Assembly: GCF_009695545.1 (NCBI RefSeq)
Contig: NZ_VUNS01000015.1
Span: 62,001 to 126,000 of the forward strand
Source: Victivallis lenta
Lineage (GTDB): Bacteria; Verrucomicrobiota; Lentisphaeria; Victivallales; Victivallaceae
Direction: 5' to 3'
Length of the DNA: 64,000 nucleotides
The notes under the pieces were generated by a model. That model searched no databases. It had not been told where the DNA came from and saw only the letters and a list, made by a program, of their open reading frames with translations. Each line of letters starts with the position of its first letter. The stretch's first letter is position 1. This document shows positions 1-9,159 of this stretch, in pieces. The position numbers and the translations under genes are program-made.

Positions 1-1014
1 CATGCCGATCCCGCCTCGGTGTTCACCGGAGCGGCGGTAACGAGAAGCGGCATCTACTACGGCACCAGCGACGGGCGCTTCGTCGCACTCACGCCGGAAG
101 GGGAAACGGCGTGGGAGCGGAACTTCAAACGCCCCTTCTACTCGACCCCGGCCGCGTTCGAGGGCGTCATCGCCGTCGGCCTGACCGGTATGCCCGGCGG
201 CCTGGCTCCCGGCGGCATCGCGCTTCTTCCGGAGCCGAAGAGCGGCGACAAGCGCGGCGGACTCTTCCTCCCCGCGCCGGCACCGGTCATCGGCAGCGGA
301 ACCGCCTCGGACGGACGGCTCTACATGGGCGCCGGAGCCGGAGAGTTCCGGCGCATCGATTCCGCCGGCAGATACGAAAAAAACGACACCGTCCGTTTCG
401 GCACCATGCAGGGGGCTCCGGCCGTGAAAGACGGCGTCGCAGTCTTCGGCGCCTGGGATACGAATCTCTACGCGCTCGATGCGGAGACGCTCGAACTGCG
501 CTGGAAGTGGAACAACGGCAAGTCGCAGGTGCTCTTCTCCCCCGGCAACGTCCGGCCGGTCATCGGCAACGGCCAGGTCGTCATCGTCGCGCCGGACCGG
601 TACATGACCGCGCTCGACCTCAAAACCGGCAGGCAGCTCTGGCGCGCCAACGCGCACAAGTTCCGCGAAGCGCTCGGCGGCAGCGAAGACGGCGGCACCG
701 CCTACGCCAAAACCATGGACGGGGAGCTCGTCGCAGTCGAAACCGGCAAACCGGAATATACGGAGAAATGGCTCTGCGATCTCGGCTTCGGCTACGATCA
801 CGCCCCCTGCCCCGTGCTGGAAGCGGACGGCGTCGTCTATGCCGGCAGCCGCAACGGCGTCATCGCGGCGGTCGATGCCGCCACCGGCAAACTGCTCTGG
901 CGCTACCGGGGCGGCGACTCGGCCGTGAACGATTTCACGAAAGGGCCGGACGGCAGCGTCTACGCAACCCTGATCGAAGGCAGGATCTACCGGATCAGCG
1001 GAAAAATGCCCTGA
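1..1014 (+). CDS. PQQ-like beta-propeller repeat protein (5' partial)
   Basis: The reading frame is open to the left edge, so the N-terminus lies outside the window; a GTG at 19 is only an internal codon. The protein is built of repeated blades with the PQQ/BamB-type pattern, for example YALDAETLELRWKW, ALDLKTGRQLWRA and AVDAATGKLLWRY. Such propellers usually sit in the periplasm or on the cell surface and bind partner proteins. Nothing visible indicates enzymatic quinone binding, so a BamB-like scaffold is as likely as a dehydrogenase. The 3' end overlaps the convergent wecE gene by 20 bases. Confidence 0.8.
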   Translation, partial: HADPASVFTGAAVTRSGIYYGTSDGRFVALTPEGETAWERNFKRPFYSTPAAFEGVIAVGLTGMPGGLAPGGIALLPEPKSGDKRGGLFLPAPAPVIGSGTASDGRLYMGAGAGEFRRIDSAGRYEKNDTVRFGTMQGAPAVKDGVAVFGAWDTNLYALDAETLELRWKWNNGKSQVLFSPGNVRPVIGNGQVVIVAPDRYMTALDLKTGRQLWRANAHKFREALGGSEDGGTAYAKTMDGELVAVETGKPEYTEKWLCDLGFGYDHAPCPVLEADGVVYAGSRNGVIAAVDAATGKLLWRYRGGDSAVNDFTKGPDGSVYATLIEGRIYRISGKMP

Positions 1015-2125
1015 TCAGCTCACAAATCGAATCGACCTCCTCCGGCTGCAGTTCGTAATAGCACGGCAGCCGGAGGAGCCGGCCGGCACAGTCGTCCGTC
1101 ACCGGCAGCCGGAACCTGCCTCCGCCGAGCTCCATCCCTTTCGGCGCCGAATGGAGCGGAACGTAGTGGAAAACCGGGTGGATATCCCTTTTTTTCAGAA
1201 ATTCGATCAATGCCGACCGGGTCGCCAGGTCCTTCAGGAGAATATGGAACATATGCGCGTTGTGCCTGCATTCCGGCAGCTCGACCGGCAGCCGGATCAC
1301 TCCCGCCTGCTGCAGCGGGAGCAGCTCCTTATAATATCGATTCCATATGGCAAGCCGCTTCCCGGTGATCCGGTCGGCCTGCTCGAGCTGGGCGTAAAGA
1401 AAAGCGGCAATCAATTCGCTCGGAATGTAACTGGATCCGATATCCACCCAGGTGTATTTGTCGACCATTCCGCGGAAGAACCGGGAACGGTTTGTACCTT
1501 TTTCCCGGATGACCTCCGCCCGTTCGAGAAACCGTTCGTCATTGATGACCAGCGCGCCGCCTTCGCCTGAAATAAGGTTCTTGGTCTCGTGGAAGCTGTA
1601 ACAGCCGAGGTGGCCGATCGTCCCGAGATAACGTTCTTTGTAGGTCGCGCAGACTCCCTGGGCGGCATCTTCGACGACCAGCAGCCGATGCCGCCGCGCG
1701 ATATCCATGATCACGTCCATATCGCAGCCGACGCCGGCGTAATGAACCGGAACGATCACCCGGGTCCGGGGAGTGACCGCCTGCTCGATCAAACTCTCGT
1801 CGATATTCATGGTATCCGGCCTGATATCGACGAAAACAGGCACGCCGCCCCGCAGGACGAAGGCATTCGCCGTGGAGACAAATGTGTAGGAAGGAACGAT
1901 GAACTCATCCCCGGGCTGAATATCGCACAGAATGGCCGCCATCTCCAGAGCCGCCGTGCAGGAGTGCGTCAGCAGAACTTTCTTCGCGTTGAAATGCTCT
2001 TCCAGCCAGCGGCTGCAGCGTCCGGTGAACGGTCCGTCTCCGGACAAATGCCCGTTCTGCACCGCCTGAGCCATGTAATACAGCTCCTTGCCGGCAACGA
2101 ACGGCTTGTTAAACGGAATTTTCAC
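995..2125 (-). CDS. wecE: dTDP-4-amino-4,6-dideoxygalactose transaminase
   Basis: PLP-dependent sugar aminotransferase of the DegT/DnrJ/EryC1 family. WecE converts dTDP-4-keto-6-deoxyglucose to dTDP-4-amino-4,6-dideoxygalactose. The sequence follows E. coli WecE closely: SCTAALEMA, VPSYTFVSTANAFVLRGG, RPDTMNIDE, VPVHYAGVGCDMD, and FHETKN carrying the PLP lysine. I place the start at the GTG at 2125, not at upstream codons. The GTG overlaps the wecD stop (TAGTG), has GGAGGAG just before it, and gives 376 residues starting at the same point as E. coli WecE (M-x-IPFN). It is the last gene of a tightly packed leftward operon. Confidence 0.92.
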   Translation of the reverse strand: MKIPFNKPFVAGKELYYMAQAVQNGHLSGDGPFTGRCSRWLEEHFNAKKVLLTHSCTAALEMAAILCDIQPGDEFIVPSYTFVSTANAFVLRGGVPVFVDIRPDTMNIDESLIEQAVTPRTRVIVPVHYAGVGCDMDVIMDIARRHRLLVVEDAAQGVCATYKERYLGTIGHLGCYSFHETKNLISGEGGALVINDERFLERAEVIREKGTNRSRFFRGMVDKYTWVDIGSSYIPSELIAAFLYAQLEQADRITGKRLAIWNRYYKELLPLQQAGVIRLPVELPECRHNAHMFHILLKDLATRSALIEFLKKRDIHPVFHYVPLHSAPKGMELGGGRFRLPVTDDCAGRLLRLPCYYELQPEEVDSICELIRAFFR

Positions 2126-2826
2126 TAACTCCTCCATAAATGCCAAACCTCCGTGATGTTACTGATCTCATACCCGCAAGAGCAATACAATCGGCAGGCC
2201 CTTTCATTGTCCAACTGGGTAACGACTTGAGCAGATGCAGCTCCCGATATTCTGAAATATTCCTCAGCCCTGCTCATCAAAGCTTTTCCATATCCCCGGC
2301 CGCGGCATTTCTCATCGACCGCCACCAGTTCGATCTTTCCCTGATTGTCCTTTACCGAAGCGCAAAGTACTGCGTCCCCTCCTTCTTCTCCGGGGACGAT
2401 CCAAACTCTGCCGGCGGGGGAGTCAAAGCAGTTTTGCAGCCAGCGTTCATACAATGCGGCCTGAAATGGCCGAAAATGCTCATCCCGCTGAAATCGGGAA
2501 TGCCAGCCACTGTCAACAGCCAGCTTCACACTCCTGAAATCTTTGGAAAAAACTTCCACGACTTCCACCGGGCGGCAGACCGAAACAGTTCCCGTCAGCA
2601 GCTTTGAGAAAACAGTTTTGCAATCATAGCATTTTGCCCCCATGGCTTTCAAACATTCGGAAAAGACGGCCCCGGAGCGGTACGGCATAAATATGTAACA
2701 GACCTCCGGAGTCCATTTTGACAATGCCGATACGAGATCATCTTCCGTATCGCCAGCTTCAACAGTCAACGCCCCCACAGAAACCCGGAAAAAATCAGAA
2801 TCCCAGGGCAGATCCCTGTAAATCAT
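2125..2826 (-). CDS. wecD: dTDP-fucosamine-type N-acetyltransferase (GNAT)
   Basis: A 233-residue GNAT acetyltransferase. The C-terminal half carries the acetyl-CoA motif (CRGRGYGKALM) and a VTQLDNERACRLY segment that matches the WecD/RffC pattern. The N-terminal half is less conserved, as is usual in this family. WecD acetylates the 4-amino sugar made by WecE to give dTDP-Fuc4NAc. Adjacency to wecE makes this much more likely than a ribosomal-protein or drug acetyltransferase. Its start codon overlaps the stop of the upstream glycosyltransferase by four bases (ATGA). Base composition is lower in GC than the genes beyond 7.4 kb. Confidence 0.82.
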   Translation of the reverse strand: MIYRDLPWDSDFFRVSVGALTVEAGDTEDDLVSALSKWTPEVCYIFMPYRSGAVFSECLKAMGAKCYDCKTVFSKLLTGTVSVCRPVEVVEVFSKDFRSVKLAVDSGWHSRFQRDEHFRPFQAALYERWLQNCFDSPAGRVWIVPGEEGGDAVLCASVKDNQGKIELVAVDEKCRGRGYGKALMSRAEEYFRISGAASAQVVTQLDNERACRLYCSCGYEISNITEVWHLWRS

Positions 2827-3758
2827 TTTCGATTCTCCGGCAGATTCAAGCTGTCGGCAATAATGAATACCGGCCTCCGCTTGGTCTGGGAAAAAGTTTT
2901 ACCGACATAAATACCGACCATTCCGATTGTCATGAGCATGATTCCCGTATTGAACCAAATTGAAAGGATAAGGCTCGCATACCCCATTACCTTGATCAAT
3001 CCACTCAATGCCAGACACAGATAGAACAAAGTAACGAGAACGGCCAAAACCGAAATGCAAAGTCCGGTCAACGCAGTTATGCGAAGCGGTTTATCCGAAA
3101 ATGCAATCATATTGTCCAAAGCCAGACGGAAGAGCTTTTTCCAGGAATAAGAAGACTCCCCTTCCGAACGCGCCGCATGACGGACCGGACAGACTGCCTG
3201 CCGGAATCCCACCCATTGTGCCATTGCGGGAAAGTAACGGATGGAATCTCCGAGACTCAGAATCGCGCCGATCACCTTTCGATGATAAATTCCAAAATTG
3301 GCAATCGAAGCATCCATTCTCGTCCCGGTCAGGAAACTGAATACCCGGTAAAACAGTTTGGAACACTCCTTTTTAATCCAGGCATCCTGCCGCTCCACCC
3401 GTTGCGCGAATACGGAATCGAATCCCTCCTGCGCCTTGGCATAAAGAACGGGAATTTCTTCCGGCATATCCTGCAGATCGCAATCCATCACGACCACCCA
3501 GTCTCCTGATGCGGCCGACAAACCGGCTGTAATCGCATAATGCTGCCCGAAATTCCGGGACAAATTCAAGCCTATGACCCTGGCATCACGTCCGGCCAAC
3601 TCTGCAATCCCCCGCCAACTGCCATCCGGGCTTGAATCATTCACCAGGATCAGTTCCCATTCGCCGGTCAGACTCTCCGCCACCTGCCGGATCCGGGTAT
3701 AAAGTTCTTCGAGAAAACGCTCTCCCATATATACAGGAACCACCACCGATAATTTCAT
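2823..3758 (-). CDS. Polyprenyl-phosphate glycosyltransferase, GT2 (ArnC/CsbB type)
   Basis: A GT2 enzyme with the DPM1/ArnC layout. An N-terminal GT-A domain contains VVVPVYMGE, ILVNDSSPDGS, NLSRNFGQHYA and DCDLQDMPEE (the DxD-type region). It is followed by a DKPLRI amphipathic segment and two hydrophobic helices at about residues 228-255 and 265-290. Family members move a sugar from a nucleotide donor to undecaprenyl phosphate on the cytoplasmic face. With wecE and wecD downstream, the likely donor here is dTDP-Fuc4NAc, which is an inference from context. It overlaps both neighbours by four bases, so translational coupling is likely. Confidence 0.87.
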   Translation of the reverse strand: MKLSVVVPVYMGERFLEELYTRIRQVAESLTGEWELILVNDSSPDGSWRGIAELAGRDARVIGLNLSRNFGQHYAITAGLSAASGDWVVVMDCDLQDMPEEIPVLYAKAQEGFDSVFAQRVERQDAWIKKECSKLFYRVFSFLTGTRMDASIANFGIYHRKVIGAILSLGDSIRYFPAMAQWVGFRQAVCPVRHAARSEGESSYSWKKLFRLALDNMIAFSDKPLRITALTGLCISVLAVLVTLFYLCLALSGLIKVMGYASLILSIWFNTGIMLMTIGMVGIYVGKTFSQTKRRPVFIIADSLNLPENRK

Positions 3759-6700
3759 AATACCGTTCCTTCATCAATCCGCTTCCGCGAACTCTTCCGA
3801 TAAATAAAGAAATACAGCAGCAATGTCAATGCTCCCCCGGAAACCGAAAGAACAACGCCAAGGCCATAATATGGAGGACTCCAATTCACAGTAACCTCAT
3901 GAACTCCAGCCGGGACCGGGACGCCCAGGAGGCCGTTGTTGATCCCATAAACCTTTTCCGCCCTGCCGGAAACGGTTGCCCGCCATCCTTCCTGCCAGGT
4001 GATCGGAATGCAGAGCATCCCGATCTTCCCCGAACGATTGTCCACCCTCCCCCGCCAGGTGGAATGCGCGTAGCTGATATCCGTCACAGGGGAGCTTTTC
4101 AATTCCGCGGCGGCTGCATCGATTTCCTCATCTACCCCCTGCCTGCGAAGCAGGGACAGCGAAATCAACTTCACCACTGCCGGATTCACCCGGAATGAAA
4201 TCTCAGAAACCTTTTCCTGCGGCAATGGGACCCGATATGTCCGGTGCCCCGGCAAAGCCTGCAACATCCTCATATGTCCGTCGCAATTCAACATGATTTT
4301 CTGTTTCCGGCTGAATTTCCCTTCAATCTCCAATATATGAAATCCGGACCGGGGATCCGCGCTTGAGATGGATACGCTATGGCTGGCAGAGAGTTTTCGG
4401 GAAACCAGCCGGAACATCTTCTCCCCGCCCTTTGCCGACACCGCTTTGCCGTCTCTCATCAACGGAACCGCCTCCTGTACCGCTTTCGCCCGTTTCGGAA
4501 GGGATCCCGGAAACCAGCTCTCCGCCATTGACTCATCCGCCTTATCCATAAAATGGAAATGGGAGAGACGCAAACGGGAAAGCTCATCTTTCGGATAATG
4601 CTTGAGTTCACCGGCTGTAATCCGCTGTGTATACAGATAACCGAACGGCAGAGTTGATCGGCGGAAGAATTTCCATACCCCGTTCCGCTCCTCCGGCTTT
4701 TGATAGCCGAATAACCGGGCCCCGGAATCGATGGAGATCTGCGTAGTGACTCCCAGCAAGAGCTCCGTTGCAGGTTCAGGATAAAAGGAGTACCGATTCG
4801 AATTCTGGATATCGACCGTTTCCGGGGAATACTTTTCAATCGTCGCCGGCAAGAGTGAGTTATAGGCGCTGACTCCCGGATAATTGTAAATCAGCGGCAA
4901 AGTGTAATGCTGAGTGGGATCAGCCGAAGGAAAAAACAGAGTCCGGCCATCGGTAATCGATTTCCCCGCCAGCGGCTTGACTTTACGGTAAATATCCCCC
5001 TCGAAAACTTGAAAAAGGAAATCCTGCTCCCGCAAAGGTATCCGTTGATTAATCGTCGAATTGTGCATCAGAAAAAGCTCAACAGCGACTGTCGCCATCA
5101 GCAGAAGCGGAAGAAAGCGGCGAATTCGGCTCCCGGAAGGCCGGGAAAAAAACAGCAGATAAACTCCAGATAAAACAGCGACAGAGAACAAAACAGAAGA
5201 CAATACCGAAAAATATGCATATAAAACCACCGGAATAAATATCAGAAACATCACGGCAAAAACATTCATCTGCCGGTCGGCGACAGGCTCCTTCAAATAG
5301 CGCTCCAGAAAACTCACAATAACGACAACGGCAGAAAAAACCAGAACAAAAGTCCATCTGTAGGAAAAAATCTGACAAAAAAGAGGTATTGCCAACGGCA
5401 GTGCCATCATCCCGGCAATCAGCCAATACTGCCACTTCGTCCTGCAGAAAAGATAATAAGAGACCGCCCAGAAAATCAGAAGGCTGCTTGCCAAAACGGT
5501 TGTTTCATAATAATTATGTCGCACAAAATGAGATAAAACGCCAAAGTAATTATTCGAAACAATCCGTCCCAGAAAAATCAGAATGTCCTCAAAAGAACTG
5601 ATGGAGAACAAATTTGCAAGGGTCCTGGAACCGGCATCGCTGCGCCCGGACCCCCAAAAAAGGAACAGCCACGGCAAACTGATCCATGCGCTGAGCATAA
5701 ATCCAAGAAGTCCGTTCAAAAGCAGCTGCAGTTCATCCATCAAGCATTTTTTCCACCGGAAGCCGCTGATGATCGAGCGCCCCAACAGATAAACAGCAGA
5801 GAAAATTCCGATCATGCTGAAAAAATAGACTGAGAACATACTCAGCAATGCGTAATTGAGCACACAGAAGATAAAGCTGCCCCGCCTGCCTGCAAGCAGA
5901 AGCTCCAGCAAATACATGTTTATTGTAAAGAAAACCATTGCAGACAGAAATTGATAATGCTGCCCCCATAAAACATTATAGCTGGAGAATGTCCACAAAA
6001 GCACTCCGATCCAGATCAACCAGGAACGATGGGTAAAGCGCTTGAAATAAAGCCAGGAAAAAAATGCGATTACCAGATATTTTGCAAAGGCAACCCAGAT
6101 CATCGCCCCCATAAAGCTGGAAAGCGGAACAAAAAGCAAAAGCAGGAAAAACGGATCCAGCATCTGCATGCTCAATGTATAGCTGGAGACTCCCAGTCCC
6201 AGCTGGAGGAGCATCATCTGCAGGGATCCGGCCCTGATATTTTCACACAGAAAACGGTAAGACGGCAAGTAGCTCCGGATGGTATCCGATCCTACATCCC
6301 GATAACAATAATACGCAGACCCGAAAATAAATTCCCGATAAAGAAAAGCAAAAGCCACGACAACCGAAACAATAATCCACAACAAAGTGTGCTTCTCAAA
6401 ATGTTCCGTAACTTTCTCCGCACTCTGCCGCACCCTTCCCCGGCATCTGATACAGACGGAAAGCAGAAACACGACCAAGGCATCGACCAGCAATACGATT
6501 GCCAGCCGTCCCCACAAAACACGGGGCGGAGCCAATTCCGCGAAAGCACCCGGGTCAGAAACGAAATAGCAGTCGGTTCCGCCGGAAGTAAATTCCGCCG
6601 CATTCTCAGCACAGCTCTGACTGGTCATCTCTTTCTGCTGAGTGAAAATCTGAAAAATCCTCTCCGCCGGGATGCGATACTCCAGAAAAAAATAACGTCT

Positions 6701-7057
6701 GATACGAATTTCCCGAATTGCGAACGCGACCCCGCCCCTGTTACCGAAATCGAATCGGAGCCGGCGGTATTTGGCATCCCCGGGCAACAGATAATGGAGT
6801 TCTGCGAATTTGCCCGGAGAATGACAGACCTCTGCAATCCAATTTTTCAATGAATAGTTATCTGCAGAAATGTGCGTATCGAGATAAAAAATCTCAACTG
6901 ATGTCTTCCGGGACGAAGATATTTCAACCGACACTTCCGTTAAGGAGGCCGCTCTGAAAATCATGATGCTCAGAAAAACGACACACGCGAGGCCGATACA
7001 CTCCCACTTCAAGGAGAAGAGCTTTTGAAAAAAATGCCGGGCAGACAGGTTATTCAT
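3755..7057 (-). CDS. YfhO-family multi-spanning membrane protein, putative GT-C glycosyltransferase
   Basis: A 1100-residue protein. One N-terminal helix (about 17-37) is followed by a soluble region to about 180, then at least a dozen hydrophobic segments, then a large C-terminal extracytoplasmic domain and a last helix near 1070-1090. The first loop has YRDVGSDTIRSYLP, and the end has GWRATVSGRAEKVYGINN and VPAGVHEVTVNW, both characteristic of YfhO. YfhO partners with the GT2 enzyme CsbB in Gram-positives to transfer a lipid-linked sugar to a surface polymer. It is the first gene of the operon, with a promoter about 200 bases upstream. The N-terminal soluble domain appears to be an extra module. 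Confidence 0.83.
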   Translation of the reverse strand: MNNLSARHFFQKLFSLKWECIGLACVVFLSIMIFRAASLTEVSVEISSSRKTSVEIFYLDTHISADNYSLKNWIAEVCHSPGKFAELHYLLPGDAKYRRLRFDFGNRGGVAFAIREIRIRRYFFLEYRIPAERIFQIFTQQKEMTSQSCAENAAEFTSGGTDCYFVSDPGAFAELAPPRVLWGRLAIVLLVDALVVFLLSVCIRCRGRVRQSAEKVTEHFEKHTLLWIIVSVVVAFAFLYREFIFGSAYYCYRDVGSDTIRSYLPSYRFLCENIRAGSLQMMLLQLGLGVSSYTLSMQMLDPFFLLLLFVPLSSFMGAMIWVAFAKYLVIAFFSWLYFKRFTHRSWLIWIGVLLWTFSSYNVLWGQHYQFLSAMVFFTINMYLLELLLAGRRGSFIFCVLNYALLSMFSVYFFSMIGIFSAVYLLGRSIISGFRWKKCLMDELQLLLNGLLGFMLSAWISLPWLFLFWGSGRSDAGSRTLANLFSISSFEDILIFLGRIVSNNYFGVLSHFVRHNYYETTVLASSLLIFWAVSYYLFCRTKWQYWLIAGMMALPLAIPLFCQIFSYRWTFVLVFSAVVVIVSFLERYLKEPVADRQMNVFAVMFLIFIPVVLYAYFSVLSSVLFSVAVLSGVYLLFFSRPSGSRIRRFLPLLLMATVAVELFLMHNSTINQRIPLREQDFLFQVFEGDIYRKVKPLAGKSITDGRTLFFPSADPTQHYTLPLIYNYPGVSAYNSLLPATIEKYSPETVDIQNSNRYSFYPEPATELLLGVTTQISIDSGARLFGYQKPEERNGVWKFFRRSTLPFGYLYTQRITAGELKHYPKDELSRLRLSHFHFMDKADESMAESWFPGSLPKRAKAVQEAVPLMRDGKAVSAKGGEKMFRLVSRKLSASHSVSISSADPRSGFHILEIEGKFSRKQKIMLNCDGHMRMLQALPGHRTYRVPLPQEKVSEISFRVNPAVVKLISLSLLRRQGVDEEIDAAAAELKSSPVTDISYAHSTWRGRVDNRSGKIGMLCIPITWQEGWRATVSGRAEKVYGINNGLLGVPVPAGVHEVTVNWSPPYYGLGVVLSVSGGALTLLLYFFIYRKSSRKRIDEGTVL

Positions 7058-7261
7058 GCCATAATCTTTCGCCAGATATTCACCAGTCGCTCAGATTTCA
7101 GCAGACTTGGGAATAAAGTTTTGCAGCCGGTCAGGCTGTCCCCGAAGCAAGTCCCGGGGGGGTTAACGCCCGGCCTCACACGCCCCTCCGGGCGGCCGCA
7201 ATAAAATTATCGAAAAAACTTCCTGCTCCTGCATTTTTATGTGGAGAACTCAAACCTTATT

Positions 7262-7289
7262 ATTATACTACATAAAATGTTTTTTGCAA
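7262..7289 (-). promoter_or_regulatory. Promoter of the YfhO/GT2/wecD/wecE operon
   Basis: On the minus strand TTGCAA (7284-7289) and TATAAT (7262-7267) are separated by 16 bases. The transcript would have a leader of about 200 bases before the YfhO start. I saw no convincing terminator or riboswitch in that leader, although a GC-rich patch lies at 7155-7200. The rest of the 374-base gap 7058-7431 holds only this promoter and the one facing the other way. Confidence 0.6.
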
Positions 7290-7374
7290 CCGTGCTTCTC
7301 CGCTTTGTTCCCAAAATCTCCCCCCGCCCCGAAAAAAGCATTGCGGAATTTTATCGCAACCGCTTATGCCGGAA

Positions 7375-7402
7375 TTGAATTCCAGTAAAAAAAGTGTATA
7401 TT
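7375..7402 (+). promoter_or_regulatory. Promoter of the BtuF-like gene
   Basis: TTGAAT (7375-7380), a 16-base spacer and TATATT (7397-7402). The distance to the ATG at 7432 leaves a leader of about 23 bases. This fits 7432, not the ATG at 7366, as the start codon, because 7366 lies upstream of the promoter. Confidence 0.6.
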
Positions 7403-7431
7403 CCCATACACTCAACAGGATCCCATTCACT

Positions 7432-8286
7432 ATGAAACCATTATTCTGGATTGTCCTGACAATCTGCGTTTCCGCGACAGCCGCGGAACGGGTCGCTTCG
7501 CTGAGCCCGAACCTGACCGAGACGGTCGTGCGGCTGGGGGCGGAGGATCAGCTGGTCGGGCGTTCGAGCGCCTGCGACTACCCCGAATCGGTCCGGAAAC
7601 TGCCGGTGGTCGGCCGGTTCGGCGTCCCGGCGCTCGAACCGCTGCTCGCGACGCGCCCGACGCTCGTGATCGCCGAAACGCTGCGGAACGATGCGGATGC
7701 GGAGCGCCTCCGTGAACTCGGCGTCCGCCTGGAGGCGTTTCCGGCCGTCACTGTCGACGACTATTTCCGCAATCTGGCCCGGCTCGGCGCGCTCCTCGGC
7801 AAAGAGAAGGAGGCACGGGAGGAAGCCGGGCGCGCAAAGCAGCTCATCGCGGCATGGAAAGCCGACGATGCGGCGCTGACGGAGAAGGAGCGCCCGAAGG
7901 TACTCGTCATCATCGGCGTCTCCCCGGTGGTCACCGCCGGAAAAAACAGCTTTCTGACCCCGCTGATCAAGCTTGCCGGCGGCCGCAACGTCGCGGGCAA
8001 GGTGGATAAAAACTATTTCAGCTGCTCGTTCGAGCAGATCGTGCTCTGGCAGCCGGAGGTTATCCTCGCGCCGGGGCTCTCGCCCGAACTGCTCCGGGAA
8101 CTCAAAAAATCTCCCGGCTGGGATCTGCTGCCGGCGGTGAAGAACGGACGCGTCGTCACCGGTTTCGATGCGGACCTCGCCTACCGGCTCGGCCCGCGCA
8201 CCTTCGACGGAATCGCGCAGCTGCGCGAAATCCTCAGACCTCCAGCGTCAGTCCGTCATACGCAACCGCAATCCCGTGCGGAGTGA
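7432..8286 (+). CDS. Periplasmic binding protein of the BtuF/iron-complex type
   Basis: A 284-residue secreted protein. It has a signal peptide (MKPLFWIVLTICVSATAA) followed by the PF01497 pattern: RVASLSPNLTETVVRLG, DQLVGRSSACDYP, VVGRFGVPALEPLLATRPTLVI, and a late KNSFLTPLIKLAGGRNVAG. These proteins capture cobalamin, haem or ferric siderophores for an ABC importer. No permease or ATPase gene is next to it, so the ligand cannot be inferred from context. An upstream ATG at 7366 is rejected because it precedes the promoter and would bury the signal peptide. The 3' end overlaps the convergent MBL gene by 53 bases. Confidence 0.85.
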   Translation: MKPLFWIVLTICVSATAAERVASLSPNLTETVVRLGAEDQLVGRSSACDYPESVRKLPVVGRFGVPALEPLLATRPTLVIAETLRNDADAERLRELGVRLEAFPAVTVDDYFRNLARLGALLGKEKEAREEAGRAKQLIAAWKADDAALTEKERPKVLVIIGVSPVVTAGKNSFLTPLIKLAGGRNVAGKVDKNYFSCSFEQIVLWQPEVILAPGLSPELLRELKKSPGWDLLPAVKNGRVVTGFDADLAYRLGPRTFDGIAQLREILRPPASVRHTQPQSRAE

Positions 8287-9070
8287 AATAGTCGACCAGG
8301 TCGCCGTGGAGCGCGCCGCAGTTGTGCGAAAAGTGGTTCACGACCGCCGGGGCCTCCGGCGCCAGGCAGCCCATGTCGACGAGACGCCGCCGGAACGCAA
8401 TGCTCGTGTCGGCCCCCATGTGACCCTCGCGCCAGTCGGCGAATCTGGTGCCGCCGGTCGATTCGATCACGGCGGCGTCGAGTTTCATCCCTTCGAGCAG
8501 CTTCCATGACTCGTCGCAGAGCCAGCCGGTGTCGTTGGCGATGAGGATGCTCTTCCCGCCGCGGCGGAACACGTAGATCAGCGCATCGAGTCCCGGCGCA
8601 TGATTCGCGCGCAGCGGCAGCAGCTCAAGCGTACCGTCGGTCATCTTCTCCCCCGGCCGCGCTTCAACCGGACGGATGTTCAGCTCCTCGAGCCGGGTCA
8701 CAGCCTCGACCCGCGCCGTATGCTCGATGATCGTGCCGAAAATCCAGCGGCTGCCGATCACGGTCAACTGCTTCTTCAACTGCGAATACCCCGGGGAGCG
8801 CCGCCAGTGCAGGTCCGCCGGAGTCAGGTGGTCGCTGTGCGCGTGCGTGAAAACGATCCGGTCGATCGCGGTGAGGTCGATATTGAATTCGATGCTCTGC
8901 CAGAAGGCGTCCGGGCCGAAATCGATGAGCGTATCGCCGTCGAGCAGGTAACTGCACCGGCGGCGAATCTCTTTCCCCCCGAGTTTTTTCGCTTCCGCAC
9001 AGGTCGGACACTCACACCACAGCGCCGGCATGCCCTCCGCCGCCGCTGTCCCCAGAAAAGTCAGTTTCAT
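8234..9070 (-). CDS. PhnP-like metallo-beta-lactamase-fold hydrolase
   Basis: A 278-residue MBL-fold protein. It has the metal-binding THAHSDHL motif, an early FLGTAAAEGMPALWCECPTC segment with clustered cysteines as in PhnP-type phosphodiesterases, and later NHAPG and NDTGW motifs and a C-terminal HFSHNCG. PhnP members hydrolyse cyclic phosphodiesters; no phosphonate genes are nearby, so the substrate is open. The start at 9070 is set by AGGAG eight bases upstream. An in-frame extension to 9106 would translate the leader and is rejected. Upstream on the same strand lies a structured leader (see 9125-9159). Confidence 0.82.
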   Translation of the reverse strand: MKLTFLGTAAAEGMPALWCECPTCAEAKKLGGKEIRRRCSYLLDGDTLIDFGPDAFWQSIEFNIDLTAIDRIVFTHAHSDHLTPADLHWRRSPGYSQLKKQLTVIGSRWIFGTIIEHTARVEAVTRLEELNIRPVEARPGEKMTDGTLELLPLRANHAPGLDALIYVFRRGGKSILIANDTGWLCDESWKLLEGMKLDAAVIESTGGTRFADWREGHMGADTSIAFRRRLVDMGCLAPEAPAVVNHFSHNCGALHGDLVDYFTPHGIAVAYDGLTLEV

Positions 9071-9124
9071 CGGACCGTAGCTCCTATGTTCCCCGAAAAG
9101 CTGCACCCTTCCTCCTTCGCCGAG

Positions 9125-9159
9125 GCTGCGGTAGACAAGTCTGGCCTGTCATCCACAGC
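9125..9159 (-). other. Stem-loop in the leader of the MBL-fold gene
   Basis: On the minus strand GCTGTGG (9153-9159) pairs with CCGCAGC (9125-9131), allowing one G-T pair. Inside it GACA (9147-9150) pairs with TGTC (9134-9137), giving a two-step stem about 55 bases before the start codon. A small GCGC-AA-GCGC hairpin lies just upstream. The rest of the 385-base gap 9071-9455 shows only the promoter of the pyrophosphatase gene. Function unknown; it could be a leader structure or part of a dispersed repeat. Confidence 0.4.

Noticed and set aside
7366-7431. N-terminal extension of the BtuF-like protein from the ATG at 7366
   Set aside because: It lies upstream of the -10 element and would place the signal peptide 22 residues inside the protein.
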